NCBI GenBank assembly: GCA_963920765.1
Contig: OY987244.1
Location: 1,676,501 to 1,740,500 of the forward strand
Source: Ulota crispa
Lineage: Eukaryota; Streptophyta; Bryopsida; Orthotrichales; Orthotrichaceae
Length of the DNA stretch: 64,000 bases
Direction: 5' to 3'
The notes beneath the pieces were generated by a model. The model had not been told where the DNA came from. It saw only the letters and a list, made by a program, of their open reading frames with translations, and ran no database searches. This document shows, piece after piece, positions 46,301 to 58,884 of this stretch (position 1 is its first letter; every line of letters begins with the position of its first letter). The translations under genes and the position numbers were made by a program.

Positions 46301-48083
46301 TGCAATATAATATAATTCCAATTGATGCCAATTTTATTCTATAACATGCTAAAGGGTGAAAGGAGGCTATAAACTTTGTTGGAGGGCATTGTAATTCATG
46401 AACTCACATACTGTGTAGTTTTGGAGTGTTGTTTGGAAGAGGTGAGAGGGGGTCAAGTTACATTTCAAAATTTATGTCATTTTTGTTGTTTTTTTTGGAG
46501 GGGGGATGCTAATAGATATTGTAAGGAATGTTTTTTTTTTTTAATAGACTTTCATTTTTTGGGTATCAAGAGCTTTTGAGGTTTTTCTTTCTTATTTTAT
46601 TTTGAGAAGCATTTACAAGGGAAAAAAATGAAGAACAATCGTTGCCCCTCTCTTGGGTCACTTGAGAACCATCACCTTCTTCATCATTAACCACTAAATA
46701 CCTAAGGCCTATTTGAGTTTCTTGGAATTTTGAACAATCAAACAACTTTTTCATAAATTTTATGAAGTTTTTTTTAGTTGTAACCGTACAAATTTAAACT
46801 AAACATGTTAAAGATTACATGGGAAAACAAAAAACACAAAAACATCACTTCTACTCTCTTTGTTCCAATATAAAGCTCCAAGTTAGACATAGTTCTTGTC
46901 CCACTAAAAAGCTACCTTTTGCTAATTTCAATTGTTGAGAAAGTGTTTTTCATGTCCAATGGTTTCATGGGGGTGAGTTAAGCAATTAGAGAGCATTCCT
47001 CTCCTAACAAGCTTGGCCTTGCCCATATGAGGTACCATTGTTGCTACTAATCTTTAAATTATCAATAATGAGGAGTTGGCAACATGTACAAATATGGTAC
47101 TTTTTGCATGTAATTTGGATGCCCAAATAGCACATCAAAGCTAGAAATTTTGCAAACATTTGGTAGATGGTATATTGATTCTAGAATGCATGTGTCATTA
47201 GTACAAAAATAAAAATAATGAGGGGCTGGCAGCATCCACAAACTATGTACAAATATGGTACTTTTTGCATGGAATTTGGGTGTCTAAATGGCAACATAAA
47301 AACTTGAGATTTTGCAAACATTTGGTAGGTGGTATATTGATTCTACAATGCATATGTCACTAGCATAATGACTAACAACACAGTTAATCCCTTATGGAGA
47401 AGTTTTTGGAGTTTTATAATGGGACAAATGGAGTAGTTTGAAGATTATAATGTTTGGACATGAGGGTGTTAAAACTGCAAAAGTGATTTGAAGTCTTTGA
47501 ATCCTCATTTCACATATCAAATCTAAAAAGTTGGTCACCAAAAAAACATGAGGTTTAAGGTCATTACATGTCTAACTTTAATCAATGTACAATTTAAAAA
47601 ATCTACTCCTATATCTTTTTCTATATATTTTTCAAATGGATTTCTAATGTGGTTTTTTCTCCAAGCTCTAGTGTGTTTGAGGCTCATTTTCAAGATCTTC
47701 CAACACTAGAGAGCTAAAGAGTGCATTGGACACCCTTTGTACAAATCTTGAGTAGAAAAATTATCAATTTTCATTTTCAAAATCAGATTTTTGATATTGA
47801 AAATAAACTTCAAAAAAAACTTGTATTGAAAAAAGAATATTGAAAGTAGTGATTTGATAAGGTTTCATTTATCTTCAAAGTTTTATAAAAACCCAAATAT
47901 GGTTGCTCAAGCATTTAAGGGTCAAACAAAATTGTCAAAATCCCTCTACGAAACTGTGCAATGTCACTTGAATTTACAACCATGACTCATTTAGACTTGG
48001 TTTCAAAGAGGAGAAAAAAAGATCCTATGTTGCAGAAAAGTTCAATTTCTGAGAAATTATTTGGAAGGTGCTTTTGAATATTG
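46301..48083. other. AT-rich DNA with repeats
   Basis: 47,067-47,385 is an imperfect tandem duplication with a period of about 161-162 bp (around ACAAATATGGTACTTTTTGC). 47,540-47,925 is a reversed copy of the 54-kb family core ending in GCATTTAAGGGTCAA, a worn family end. No gene. Confidence 0.5.
47067..47385. repeat. Imperfect tandem duplication, period about 162 bp
   Basis: AATATGGTAC TTTTTGCATG occurs at 47,091 and 47,252, and TGCAAACATTTGGTAG at 47,151 and 47,313. The copies differ by scattered substitutions and short gaps, so this duplication is older than the one at 5.7 kb. Confidence 0.8.
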
Positions 48084-48860
48084 CTAAGTTCCTGCAGAGG
48101 TAAAAAAGAAAAGTAAACAAACAGTGAGGGCTCCAAGGCTTACAGTCCGTAAGCCCTGAGTAGTGAGGGCTGGAGGGAGCACACCCGCATCCTCGCACCC
48201 TCGTATACGAGGTCGCACAAGGTGCGTAAGTCTGATGTGCGCGGGCCTAATGTTTTGCTGTAGATGATTTATACATGATAATATTGATAATTCCGATATC
48301 GATCTACTTTGCTTACTGTCACTGGGTGCATTCAACGGGATCCGTTGACGCTTCCACAGCATAAATAGTTTGAAACATGACAATTTTCGTCACGCTGATT
48401 GTTCAATACATCATGTGCTAAAATTTAACACAGCACTGAGCAGCCATATTCCCTAATTGCTTGAAATTAGGGTTCTGGTGGAAACATTTTGTTTAAAACT
48501 CTGTACAAAATTTAACCTCATTTACAATGTGAAGTGGATACAGAAATTGTGGTAAAAGGTTTGTTCAGCTGATATGATTTCTATTTACATCAACACTTCA
48601 AATTACACTGAACTCCGAATATTACGATGTTCAACTGCGATGTGACATGTGAACCTGCAACATAGACATTCACTTCACACAATCCAAGCATATGATGACA
48701 CACATTTGTGGACACAGAAAAGAAAACAACATTTCAGTTATATATATGCAATCAAGGGCACTGTACAAAGCCCATTGACTTCAACGTTTACATCTCTTCC
48801 TCAATTACTGACTCGTCCTTTGCATATATAACCTCCGCTCACACCAAAAACATCTCTTTC
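48084..48860. other. 3' flank of the LEA gene
   Basis: A G+C-richer patch at 48,120-48,260 contains two short hairpins (GCTTACAGTCCGTAAGC and CCTCGTATACGAGG). The minus-strand frame 48,084-48,383 is not supported by homology I recognise. The immediate downstream sequence contains the presumed 3' untranslated region of the LEA gene. Confidence 0.35.
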
Positions 48861-49446
48861 CTAATTAGTGAACTTGGCCTCATCAATTTCACGGCCAGCA
48901 GCTTCGGCGGCCTCACCACCAGATAGTTCATTGGTGGCAGAGCCACCCTTCTTGCCCATCTCTACGTAGCCATCATGCCCCAACTGCTCTGAGCGGGTCT
49001 GCCCTCCTTTGCTCCGTCCTGTAAAAACGAAAATAACACACCAAGGCTTATTAAGCTCCTCATTATCACATTTACATGCGCAGACGAGTCAAAGAACATA
49101 TATAATGAGCTAAGAAGAGGTTTGCATACATCCGTTCTTTGGACGAAGAGATAACCTGTGCTTTTGTTAACAGTGACATAACAGAGTGTTGTCTTCCGTT
49201 TACTGTATCCTAGATGAGATCAACAGACTAATGTCACATTGTTAATCCAGATCTCTTCACAACACAGTAGAGTAACAACAATGCATGAGATGAGTGAACT
49301 TCGATTTGATGAATGAGGAGTCAATGCCAAAAATACATACCCTCAGCAAGGTTCTGCTGCGCCTCAACACTCTTGCCACCAGTTCCTCCAGGAACCACAG
49401 TCTCGCCGGCGGCGGCCCGGGCGTCAAGATCTTCAGTTCCAGACAT
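48861..49446 (-). CDS. Em-type late embryogenesis abundant protein (group 1, LEA_5)
   Basis: Two exons, 49,446-49,341 and 49,018-48,861, join in phase to give 87 residues, the usual size for a single-motif Em protein. The start is [20 protein letters not shown]. The hallmark 20-residue hydrophilic motif is present once as [20 protein letters not shown], and the protein ends EIDEAKFTN. It is rich in Gly, Glu, Ala and Gln and has no hydrophobic segment. Em proteins are intrinsically disordered, act in the cytosol or nucleus and bind water or protect other molecules during seed, spore or vegetative drying. The intron lies just before the motif. Upstream elements (TATA, ABRE, RY) agree with abscisic-acid and ABI3-type control. 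The start ATG is the only one in frame before the motif. Confidence 0.95.
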
Positions 49447-49572
49447 GATTGTCAGAACGTTCTAACTCAACGACAAACACGTAGCTTCAGGAAACTCAGG
49501 CAAATGTAAAGCTCAGCAGTGTAACAGAGAAATGGGAAAGATTGAGATATACATATGTAACTGAAGTCTTGC

Positions 49573-49582
49573 CCTTTTATAA
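49573..49582 (-). promoter_or_regulatory. TATA box of the LEA gene
   Basis: TATAAAAGG on the minus strand, about 130 bp before the ATG, leaving room for a 5' leader of roughly 100 bases. Confidence 0.75.
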
Positions 49583-49711
49583 CTACTGGAGTGGATGGGT
49601 CACGGTGATCATTTCATTCATCCTCATTCAAAAGGATTAGCCATGCAATTGCAGGCAACGACAGGTGGAAAAGCTTGAGCTGCAAGCTGAGACGACCCAA
49701 GTGCGGGAATA

Positions 49712-49719
49712 GACACGTA
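49712..49719 (-). promoter_or_regulatory. ABRE upstream of the LEA gene
   Basis: The minus strand reads TACGTGTC, an exact match to the abscisic-acid response consensus YACGTGKC, about 130 bp upstream of the TATA box. bZIP factors of the ABI5/AREB type bind such sites. Confidence 0.6.
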
Positions 49720-49752
49720 GTGTTGCTGGTTAGCCATAATCTTACCACTTGG

Positions 49753-49760
49753 CATGCATG
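49753..49760. promoter_or_regulatory. RY element upstream of the LEA gene
   Basis: CATGCATG, the RY/Sph motif bound by B3-domain factors such as ABI3, lies about 35 bp beyond the ABRE. An ABRE and an RY element close together are typical of maturation and desiccation genes. Confidence 0.6.
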
Positions 49761-50149
49761 AGTAATCGCACGCTTTTACAGCACGAGTTTAGTAATGGTA
49801 CCCACTTCCCACATCTTTGACATGATTTGAACTGAATGCTGTGATTGGGAAGTGAGCCATTTGTCTTCGGAATTAGTGCCATTGTAAAGCAGGGCTGGTG
49901 CTCGCACTGGCAGAATGACCACTTGGCAATGAGAAGAAGGCCCACCAAGGCGGCAGAGTACTCGAATTAGATTGGCATCGACGCGGCCGGCGATCTGTGC
50001 AGAATTGTGTTGGCAGTGACAGTGGCACGAGTTTCTAATTCCAGCTTCGGTGTTATCGGTCATTCCGTGGAGTGGACTCACTGGATACGAGAATTTTGTG
50101 GAGGTTGCTAATTCCGGCAAAGTCCGTTTCGAAATTCGGGCAAAGCTGC

Positions 50150-53021
50150 AGTTCTAGCAAAATTTCAAACAATTTTCTCCAGATTGCCACTAAGGTAACC
50201 TTACCCACACCCGAGCATTTAAGGGTTTAGAGTATGTTCACAATTGGTGTTATGAGGGGTGTTAGCAAAATAAATGCAGTCTAAAGGTGTGTCCAATTGC
50301 ATTTAAATTTCCTTTGCTACTATCATTCTTAACACTTGGTGAACATATTTTTAGGGTATTGCAACGACTCAAAAAATTCAAGAAAAAAAAAGTCGGAGGG
50401 TTAGCCTTTCAACAAGCTATCATGGAACGTTTTTTATTTGTGGAAACAAATATTGTAGAATATTTTATATTAAAGGGCAAAGTTACAACTCATTAAGTTC
50501 TTGAAAGTAATTCTAGACTAATCTTAACACTACTTGGATGTGTTCCTATATGTACTTGAAGTTTCAAATCCCAACCCTCCCAAACTAACTCCTAAGCTAA
50601 GATGTGGCAAGATTTGCTTGTGCAAGTGGCATTCACTGCTCTATTTTGGGTTCACAATGAGTGGTGAACACCTCAAAAGTAGGAATTGGCTCTGGGGACC
50701 GCTTGAGTATAGGAAAGGGGTTACCTTACCTTACACTAAATATTGCGTTTAGGTTGCCCCACATTGATTTCTTGACATTTTACACTACATAAATACTTAT
50801 CCAAACGTATGTGAAATCCATGTGGGATGTTTTTGTGATAAGAGTTGAAATAACATCAAGTGGTCTTGTATTTCTAACTAATCAATTAGTGTGCACTATG
50901 ATCAAATTCCAATCTTGGAGTAAATAATGCAAATATTAAAACAATTGAGAAGTGAACATTGTTATAGTATGAGCATTCTAAAATCTCTTCAAAAAGGATT
51001 ATCATATTCACATGCTAAACCACGACCCTAATTAGAGATTAGTACAACTACTATTTCTTGTTCTATGGCTATGGAAGTAAAAAGAGAGAAGAAACGTACA
51101 TGCTAGTTTAGTGTAGAAGACATAGGAGCACACTAAAACTCACTCACGTTGGACTTCATGACTTTGACAACTTGTTTGTCAAACAAAGGTGAAAAAATCT
51201 TTGCCTTTTCACATGTCAAAAATTGTAATAATTTAGACTTTTACCATTAAGAGATTGATTTTGAACAATTTGAATTTATATATGGATTTAGAGACCTTGA
51301 TTTAGTTTTGTTAACCTTGAAGGAACAAAATGATCAACTCCAAAGTAAGGGCAGATTCCAGCTTTCATCCTTGTCATAAAATAGCATGACTATTTTACCA
51401 TGACCCCGAATACAAGGTTTTAAAGTCAGTAAGTCCAAGATTAATTTTGATGCAATCCAAAGACATATAAGCTAACATTTTCTAAAGCGTAGAATTAATC
51501 CATTAATCAGTGAATACCCAAATCCTTTTTTGTGATGGATTTGTAATTTCAAACCCCTATATCCGTTTATCTCTCAGAAATTATGAAATTTACCATTTGA
51601 AGCTTGGCATTATAGGCCAGAAGTTGATTTACAAATCACATGCTTTTTGAACATGGTGCACTCTCATTTCTCAATTTTGTTAGAGAATTTTATTTAGTGT
51701 TTTAGTGTTGTTCAAGTATTGTTCTAGGAGCACAATAACCAAGGAAGGTTTTGAAATGTGAAAATGCAATGTTGAAAGTGATCAATGGATGTTGCACAAT
51801 TTGTCCAAAAAGGAAACGTAAGGTACACTTTCATGGGTTTGTTTTTTTCTAAAAGTAGCAATTTATAATGTTTCAACAACAACTTCAAGGTGGATCAAAA
51901 TGCCAAGGTGATTGCATGATGTACAATTATATTGGTAGATGCCATAACAAAACTTATTGTCCTCCATTAACTCATTGAAGGTTTGAAAATGTTGTTTAGC
52001 CCAAGAAGGTTGCAAATCTCAAGACTCTTATTGAACCCATTTTTGAAACCAATGATTCCAAAGCATTTACATCAAGGATTAAGGCTATTTTTTTTTAAAC
52101 TATTTTAATGCTCACCGATAAGATTTAGCATGAATCCAAATCCAAGAATGGAGGTCACCAAAAATTAAAGACCAATTCGTTTTCTTTAGAGGTATAGTAA
52201 AATCTTGTGAAAATTTACTTATTTAAATTTAAAAAATGGTCAATCAACATCATAAGATGTAGGTACAATCTCAATAGCTCCAATGGGCCTCTATCTTTCT
52301 TATTTATTTTCTTAGCTGACTTACTACCAATCAGCTTGGCTTTCAAGACCCAAAGCCTTCAAACATGAGAAGTGAGGTCCATGGTATGTTCTTATAGTGT
52401 TGGAAATCAATTGAGAACCTTGAAATTAAGCACTTATAACCAACAACTATTGGCCAAACAAGAAATACTAAAGCACAACACATATACTCATTAGCTTAAA
52501 AATAATTCCACCACCAAACCGGATAAACCCTAAGCTTCATCTTAGTGAACTCAAATTTTTGATAACTTATTTTTTGACAAAGTTTTAGGCTAATCACTTA
52601 AATTAGGAGTAGTTGATTATAAGTGTCATGGACCATATTATAATAAACGCTTGAGGTTGTTCACAACATCATATGAGCTATACTTGGTTCTAACCGCCCC
52701 AAGTTTCAAATGTTTGGACTCATGTAAATTCACAAATTAATTTTACATACCAAACATTTTACTTTGATAGTAAACACACAAATAAACCCCAATATTTTAC
52801 TAGAACCAATTTAGAACATAATTCATGTAAATGAACTTCTATTTATTTTTTAAAATTTGTTAAGGCGTACTTTTGAAATCACATGGGGTGATAAGTGATC
52901 CTTTTTTCAAGAGTAAAGATAACTATGGAAGCTAACTATGTACTATACTTAATCATGAAGAATTTGAAAGAGCATAGTACAATTTTGTACCATATTGATA
53001 CAAAAAACAAGAATAGAAGCC
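50150..53021. other. AT-rich intergenic DNA
   Basis: A solo TTAA-type end (GAGCATTTAAGGGTTTAGA) is at about 50,213, with no partner. 51,220-51,330 resembles half of the 400-bp MITE family (TTTTACCATTAAGAGATTGA and a GGATTTAGAGACCTTGATTT stretch). No exon-like frame seen. Confidence 0.4.
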
Positions 53022-53796
53022 TTAACCTCTGAATGGCCCAGAGGACCAAAAGTGTCCTTGCATGATTTCAAAGGCTTGTTTGAGGCACTAGATTTATTTA
53101 TTTTTGATTGTGCTATAAACTAAAATTATGAAAGCATTCAAGTTGTTCATGCTAATGGAGTAATGGCAAGGAAAGCCAAATGTTGTACACATGCTGCAAG
53201 AGGTTTGATTAGGTGAAACACTATATGGGGAGTGGTGACAAGCAGCATTTTACAAGCTGCAACCGGTCAATGTCCCTTGCAAGATTCCTTGTGTGAGCTT
53301 TGTGGTAGTGGGCAAATTGTTGGCAAAGGTTCAAGCATGTTCTAGACCCTTATTATGGCAACCCTCACCAACTGTGTCGGTCATCATTTTCCATGTGATA
53401 GCAATTTGAAGCCCTAAAGCTTGACATAAAAAGAAGTGCAATCTTGAATAATTTACAAGTGTGTGCATTCACGTCTAATCTTGGTGCTCACAAAAATTGA
53501 GATGAATCTGGGGCTTATAGAATTTTGTAAAAATCATCAAATAGCAACTACCTACCAAAAAATGAGATTTTGTCATCACATGTTGTTTGATCAAGTGTTA
53601 TAATCTCCCATCTCCCGCTATGAATTGTTCCCAAAATTTGCAAGTGATTTTCTAAGTAGATGTTTCACTATTTTCAATGGTCACTTTTTGTGGATCATCC
53701 AATTGACTAAGATACAATGCATCAAAGTTGTCGGTCTCCAAAAACCCTCCAAAAACCTTGATTTTGGTGAAAACAGCTTGGGCGCTCAGGGGTTAA
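53022..53796. mobile_element. TTAA-bounded inverted-repeat element, 775 bp
   Basis: The left end is TTAACCTCTGAATGGCCCAG and the right end is CTTGGGCGCTCAGGGGTTAA. TTAA is intact on both sides. The inside is non-coding. Confidence 0.75.
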
Positions 53797-54192
53797 CCTT
53801 GTAAGGATTGGTCGACCTATTTGTGGTTGATTTTGACTCTTTTCAGTTTGTAGAGAGAACATGTCAAGGAATTTGATGACATGGCAAAGGGGACAAATAT
53901 CGGGAATTGGAAAGTGAAGAGTTTAGGACAATGATCAAGCCAATTTGAGGTGGCATGTGGCTAGAGGGTTGAAAAAACTAAAAGAGTACCAGCTGAAAAT
54001 ACACCAAGAAATGTAAAAAGATGGTCGTAACAACTAAAGAGTGAGCAAAATTCATGATACATGACACTAAACCGTGCAAGATACTTCATCTCTATGGTCA
54101 GATCTGTCGTACACATCTATATTCAAAAGTTTGAAAATTTCCCTCAAATGGCCATACAAAGGATTGCCCACCCCCCAAATTAACCACAGTCC

Positions 54193-54814
54193 TTAACCCC
54201 TAAATGCCCAAGCAACCAGATTTGGGTTGCAAGAAAATTTTGAAAATGAATAAAATCTTATCAAGTCATGATTTTCAGTTTTTTATTTTCAATATAAGTT
54301 TGTTTTCAAGTCTACTTTCAATATCAAAAATCTGATTTTGAAAATAAAAGTTGATGATTTTTTTACTTGAGATTTTGTACAAGGGTGTCAACTGCAATCT
54401 TGAGTTTTCTAGTGTTGGAAGATCTTGAAAACAAGCTTCAAATACACTAGAGCTTGGAGAAAATCCACATTAAAAATCCATTTAAAAATAATGTAGTAGA
54501 TTTTCAAAACCATAAACTGATTTGAGTTAGACATGCAATGACCTTCAACCTCATATTTTTATGGAGACCAACTTTTTGGATTTGACATGTGAAACAAGGA
54601 TTGGAAGAATTTAAGTCACTTTTGTAGTTTTAACACCCTTGTGTTCAAACATTATAATCTTTCAAACTATAAGTGATATTGTTGTGTTTTCTTTTTCCAT
54701 GTAATCTTTTACAATTGAAAAAAACTTGATGAAATTCATGAAGAGGTTGATTGATTGTTCACTTTCATGAAAAGTCCAAGAAGCTCAGATAGGGCTTGGG
54801 CATTTAGGGGTTAA
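54193..54814. mobile_element. TTAA-bounded element with perfect terminal repeats, 622 bp
   Basis: The ends TTAACCCCTAAATGCCCAAG and CTTGGGCATTTAGGGGTTAA are exact reverse complements, and the pairing extends one base further (C/G). No direct repeat lies outside TTAA. The core, including CAAGGGTGTCAACTGCAATC, is the dispersed repeat seen at 7.0, 15.4 and 47.6 kb, so this copy defines the boundaries of that family. There is no coding frame. Confidence 0.88.
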
Positions 54815-55267
54815 AGGGTTAAGAGAGAAATTCTATTGTATGATTGTATTTGATGATAAGGCCTAATTTTGACATTTTTGATAGTTACATCCAACACTTC
54901 TCAAAGTATGATCAATTTTTTGGGAATAAAAATAGTTTAATAAGGACAAAACTTGCCCACTCCAAATTTCACTCAAGAGCAATCAAAGAGAAGATCAACA
55001 CCAAGTAGGAAAGGACTTTTGGGTCATGCGGTCATACAAAGCAAGGAGTAGGCCATTACGTAATACATCATTTACTAACTTTGCATGTCCTGGGAGTCAC
55101 CCAGGCTCCACAGCTGAATAAAGTAAGAATAATGAAACAATGTAATAATGTAATGGTAAGAACAATGATTACCACTCTACTAAAATGGCAAAGTATCAAG
55201 TAATTGGCACTTTTACAAGCACCCGTCTGGGAACCTCAAATCTACACCAGTCCTAGATTCCAGAACC
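54815..55267. other. 3' flank of the EMB8-like gene
   Basis: AT-rich sequence with no gene. It must hold the 3' untranslated region and poly(A) site of the neighbouring minus-strand gene, but no signal stands out. Confidence 0.4.
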
Positions 55268-58200
55268 TCATTCCATTAATCCTGTTTTCTGCACTGCTTT
55301 CCGCCTGCTCATACCCGCCGGTTGCACATCGCCAGCCTCCTCTTGCGCTTGGCTGAAAGCAGATTCATCCCTGGATCTCTCTTCTACAGCCTCGAGGTAT
55401 TGCATTATCAAGGGGTCCGTCCAGGGACAGCCCAACGGAGCCTCCGGCCCTGAAATCCATCCCAAGTGCCCTCCGTATGGCGTTACTACCAGCAAGCAAT
55501 TTGCGTTTGCCTGCACAGCATTTCAACAACCAAACAAGCAAAAATTATCACACCAGCTCATCTCCATAGGTAAAAAATTCACAGCAAAAAACATGAAGAA
55601 AAACTTGCACTTTTACCCTTTCAATTGTAGCACTAAAGACCAAAAAATCGATGTAAGAACCATGATGACTCATTAGTTCCTAATTTTCGTTTAAAAGAGT
55701 TCAGTTCCACGTGTCAACAGAAATGAGTTTAAATTAACATTCGCTAGAATACTGAACTTTTCTAAGCTTTAAGCACATGAAGTATGTTGCATGATAATCA
55801 AAGCCTTACCTCAATGTCTGCTCGAGGGATTCCTCGCTCTGGAGCAATTGGATCAGTTGAAGCCTGCAAGAACAATACTTGCATGGGTTAGACACTGAAC
55901 ATTTGGCTCATCAAAGTGTGTAATTTTCTTACGTCTCTTTCCATGTAAGTCTCTACATGATCTCAAGTATAATCTTCACTAATTGAAAACATTTAAAATT
56001 AACTCATTTAACAATCTTAGAATAGTATTATTCATGTAACCACAAGTCACATGTCTTGTTTTCGTTGGATAGCAAAAACTTTTTATAAGTTGGAATCACT
56101 TCTTAGTTTCAGCCCCTTGGGGTAGAGACAACAACGCAAGGACAGTAAAGATAAAGCACCTGTATGCACAAGAGAGGCACTCTGACATCTTTGATTAACC
56201 GTGCGCTGCCTGCGTCGTAGTAATAATCATCCACCGTTTTGTAGCCAAAAGACACTGCACCAGCACCACCCACGGCAATCAATAATTCAATCCAACGTTG
56301 GAGTAAATTCAATAAAAGCTAAGTCGAGGTCGTGAGGAATGTACACTAAGAGAGAATCAGAATAAATCCAATCCCAACATTCTAACAGAAAAACTTTGAG
56401 GACACGAGTAGTATTTATCAATATTAACAGCCCAGCAAGGTTACATCAAGACCAATCACTTTTGCTACTCCCAAGTAGAGAGATGGAAAGTGAGTTTTAA
56501 CACCTCAATTTCCACACCTAAAGTGCCATATGGACATCTTCATTCAGCATCTCTAATCACTAATTTCTAAACCCATAAATCTGATTTTTGACTTGAACAG
56601 AACATATCTCTTGCCTAATTGTAGAGCGTACTACACTCCCTAAGTGACCAAATGCTCAAAAATCCATACTTTCGTATCTGTAGGAGTTGAAATGAATCAT
56701 GTGGAAGGTAACAAAAGGTATTAATCCAGAAGAAAAAAACATTCCTTGAACGTTAATATTTTCAAAGTTAATACGATTTGAATTTTGGGTTTTAGCTCGA
56801 GAAGTGAGAGGGGTTTAGTAGTGAAATCCATGGACTAGAATGCAGAGGATTGTACAGACCTCGTGTCAAGCCTTCGTCAAAGTCACGCACAGTCTTGGAT
56901 TTCACAACCAAAGGAATGTTGAACTCGCCGCCAATGTCCTTGAAGAGGTGGGCATGCTTGGCGAAGATTTTGCGAAGACCCCTGGCCAGGCTCTTGTCGT
57001 AGATGTTGTTAAAGCCTTTGTGAAAATCCTCGTCAGCTACGACCAAATCGAAGGGATTGCACAGCGAAACCGCCCCAGACAGTGGACATCTCTCGCCCTC
57101 CTACAAACGTCCACAAATCCTTCACGAAAATGATACCAAAACCATTCAAAGCATCTCCTCCAACACACTCGGCTATGGCCGCTAATCTTTGAATGGCTAT
57201 GGTGGTCCTCAACCTCCCATTTTGCAAACAAAGACCTGCAAACTTGGATTTCGAGAAAGGAAACAAAAGGGGTGCAGAGAAAGGAAGAAACAAGGGTTAA
57301 TTGCACCTGTCCCAGGTAGCGAGTTAATATGTTGGCGCCCAGTGACCAGCCAGTAGCGTAGACTCGCAAGGACGGGAACAGAGACGCAACATGCTTCACC
57401 ACTTGACGCAAATCCTCAGTAAACGCCGCAGAATAGAACTGCAAAACACACGTACATGCTCACACATCAAAACCCTAATGGGCTGGAATTTGAGACGAGA
57501 CTCTGAAACAGGTCGGATTTAGAGCCGCAAAGCTGATCAATTATGGGGCTAGACATGTCTGAGTGTTGTGGAATTTGGCGCATGGTAGTGTGGAAAACCC
57601 TAGAATGAGAGGTGCAAGGGTTTGAGAAGAACCTGAGGAGTGGTGACAGGAGAATCGGCACAGCCGCGGCTGTTGAACACCACCACAGCCCAACCTTGGC
57701 TGGTCGCGCGCCGCGCCAGATGTTGTACATATGTGTCGTCGCTCCCGCCTGTCAAACCTGGCTGCCCACCGGACCACCCTCGTCACCCTCAAAGCTTTAC
57801 AATCACACATTCTCACACCAAAATTCTAGAGAATTATCCAACCCTCGCAACTAGAGTGTGATTCCACCCAACGATCGAATACTGTCTCGGTGGAATTGAG
57901 GAGGAATTAGGCAGGGCAGCAGACAGACCAGGAGAACGAGAACGGCCTTGGAATTGGAGACGTCCGGCTGCGGCCAGTCGAGCGCGACGGTGCCGCCGTC
58001 CGGCATGCGCAAGCACTCCCGTCGGAAGGTGAGCCTGGGCAGGGACCGGAAGAAGGCGGCGAAGATGGTCTCCATATGGCGATTCGTGAGCGTCGGGTAA
58101 GGCACGTACGGGTTCTCCAGCTCGGTCAGCTTGGGACGCAGGGAGGCGTTCAAGGCGGAATTGGCGCCCACAATCTCCAGCTGCGTCGTGTTGCGCAATT

Positions 58201-58780
58201 GCAGCCCCATGATCAGTGCCGCCACGCTCAAGCTCGCCGCCGCGACCGAGGGCAGCGCTTGCCAGCTGGTAGCGGCGGCTTGCGCTCTCACCCCCGGCGT
58301 CCTCGTCGACTCTCTTCTGCTGGTGGTGACGAGCTTGCGCAATTGCAATTGGAATTGCGCTCGGGAGGCGCGACTACAACTAAGCTTAGTGCAGGCAGCG
58401 AGCCCAGCCAGCGCAGCAGGCGCTTCCCGAGATGGCGACAAATGGGCTGTTGTTGCAGACGAGAGCATGAGAGAAGCGGTCAAAGGTAGCGCCTTGCGAG
58501 AGTGGGAGAGGGAATTCTCCTCGCAGCGGTGAATGCGTGACGGTGGCCCACAGGTTGCGAATTGGCGTCGTCGCAGGTGGTGGTAGTGGTGCAGCAAGAG
58601 CAGCGAGCGGCATCGAAGGAGCGATGGCAGCGCCGTGGTAGTCCGTGCCATGAGCTCCTTCACCGCAGCCGAGTAGCCGACCCCGCTCGCGTCTGTCAAC
58701 AACCGCACCTGTGAACACGACTGCCGTGGGGGTGGCGTGGGCACATTCGATTCGCAAGAAACTGCCAATTCTAGCGTCAT
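55268..58780 (-). CDS. EMB8-like alpha/beta hydrolase (YheT/ABHD1-3 family)
   Basis: Seven exons join in phase: 58780-57929, 57761-57633, 57438-57307, 57100-56860, 56254-56160, 55863-55810, 55510-55268, giving 581 residues from the first ATG. The first 180 residues are rich in Ser, Ala, Leu and Arg, with MARTTTALPSLLRCRSLLLL at an internal ATG (58,651), and look like an organelle-targeting region. A hydrophobic segment (SVAAASLSVAALIMGL) may anchor it to a membrane. The family core follows: LTNRHMETIFAAFF, PGLTGGSDDTYVQHL, NSRGCADSP. The nucleophile elbow GWSLG places the serine at about 359, STDPIAP the aspartate at about 487, and YGGHLGW the histidine at about 516, a complete triad. The last 60 residues are acidic then basic. 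Relatives are lipid or ester hydrolases and the substrate is unknown. Both ATGs are possible starts. Confidence 0.95.
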
Positions 58781-58884
58781 GCAACATCATGCAATGTGCT
58801 AAATTTATGTTTAACTATATTGCTTTTACTTACGTGGATGAAAAGTGCATCAGCGATTAATCGTCCATCACCCCCTCAAAGCCC

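Noticed and set aside
49776-50120. 114-codon minus-strand frame upstream of the LEA gene
   Set aside because: It covers promoter DNA, has no domain and no acceptable link to the LEA exons.
57612-57861. Plus-strand frames opposite the EMB8-like gene, and those at 58,076-58,532
   Set aside because: Shadows of G+C-rich exons on the minus strand, where the family motifs are in frame.
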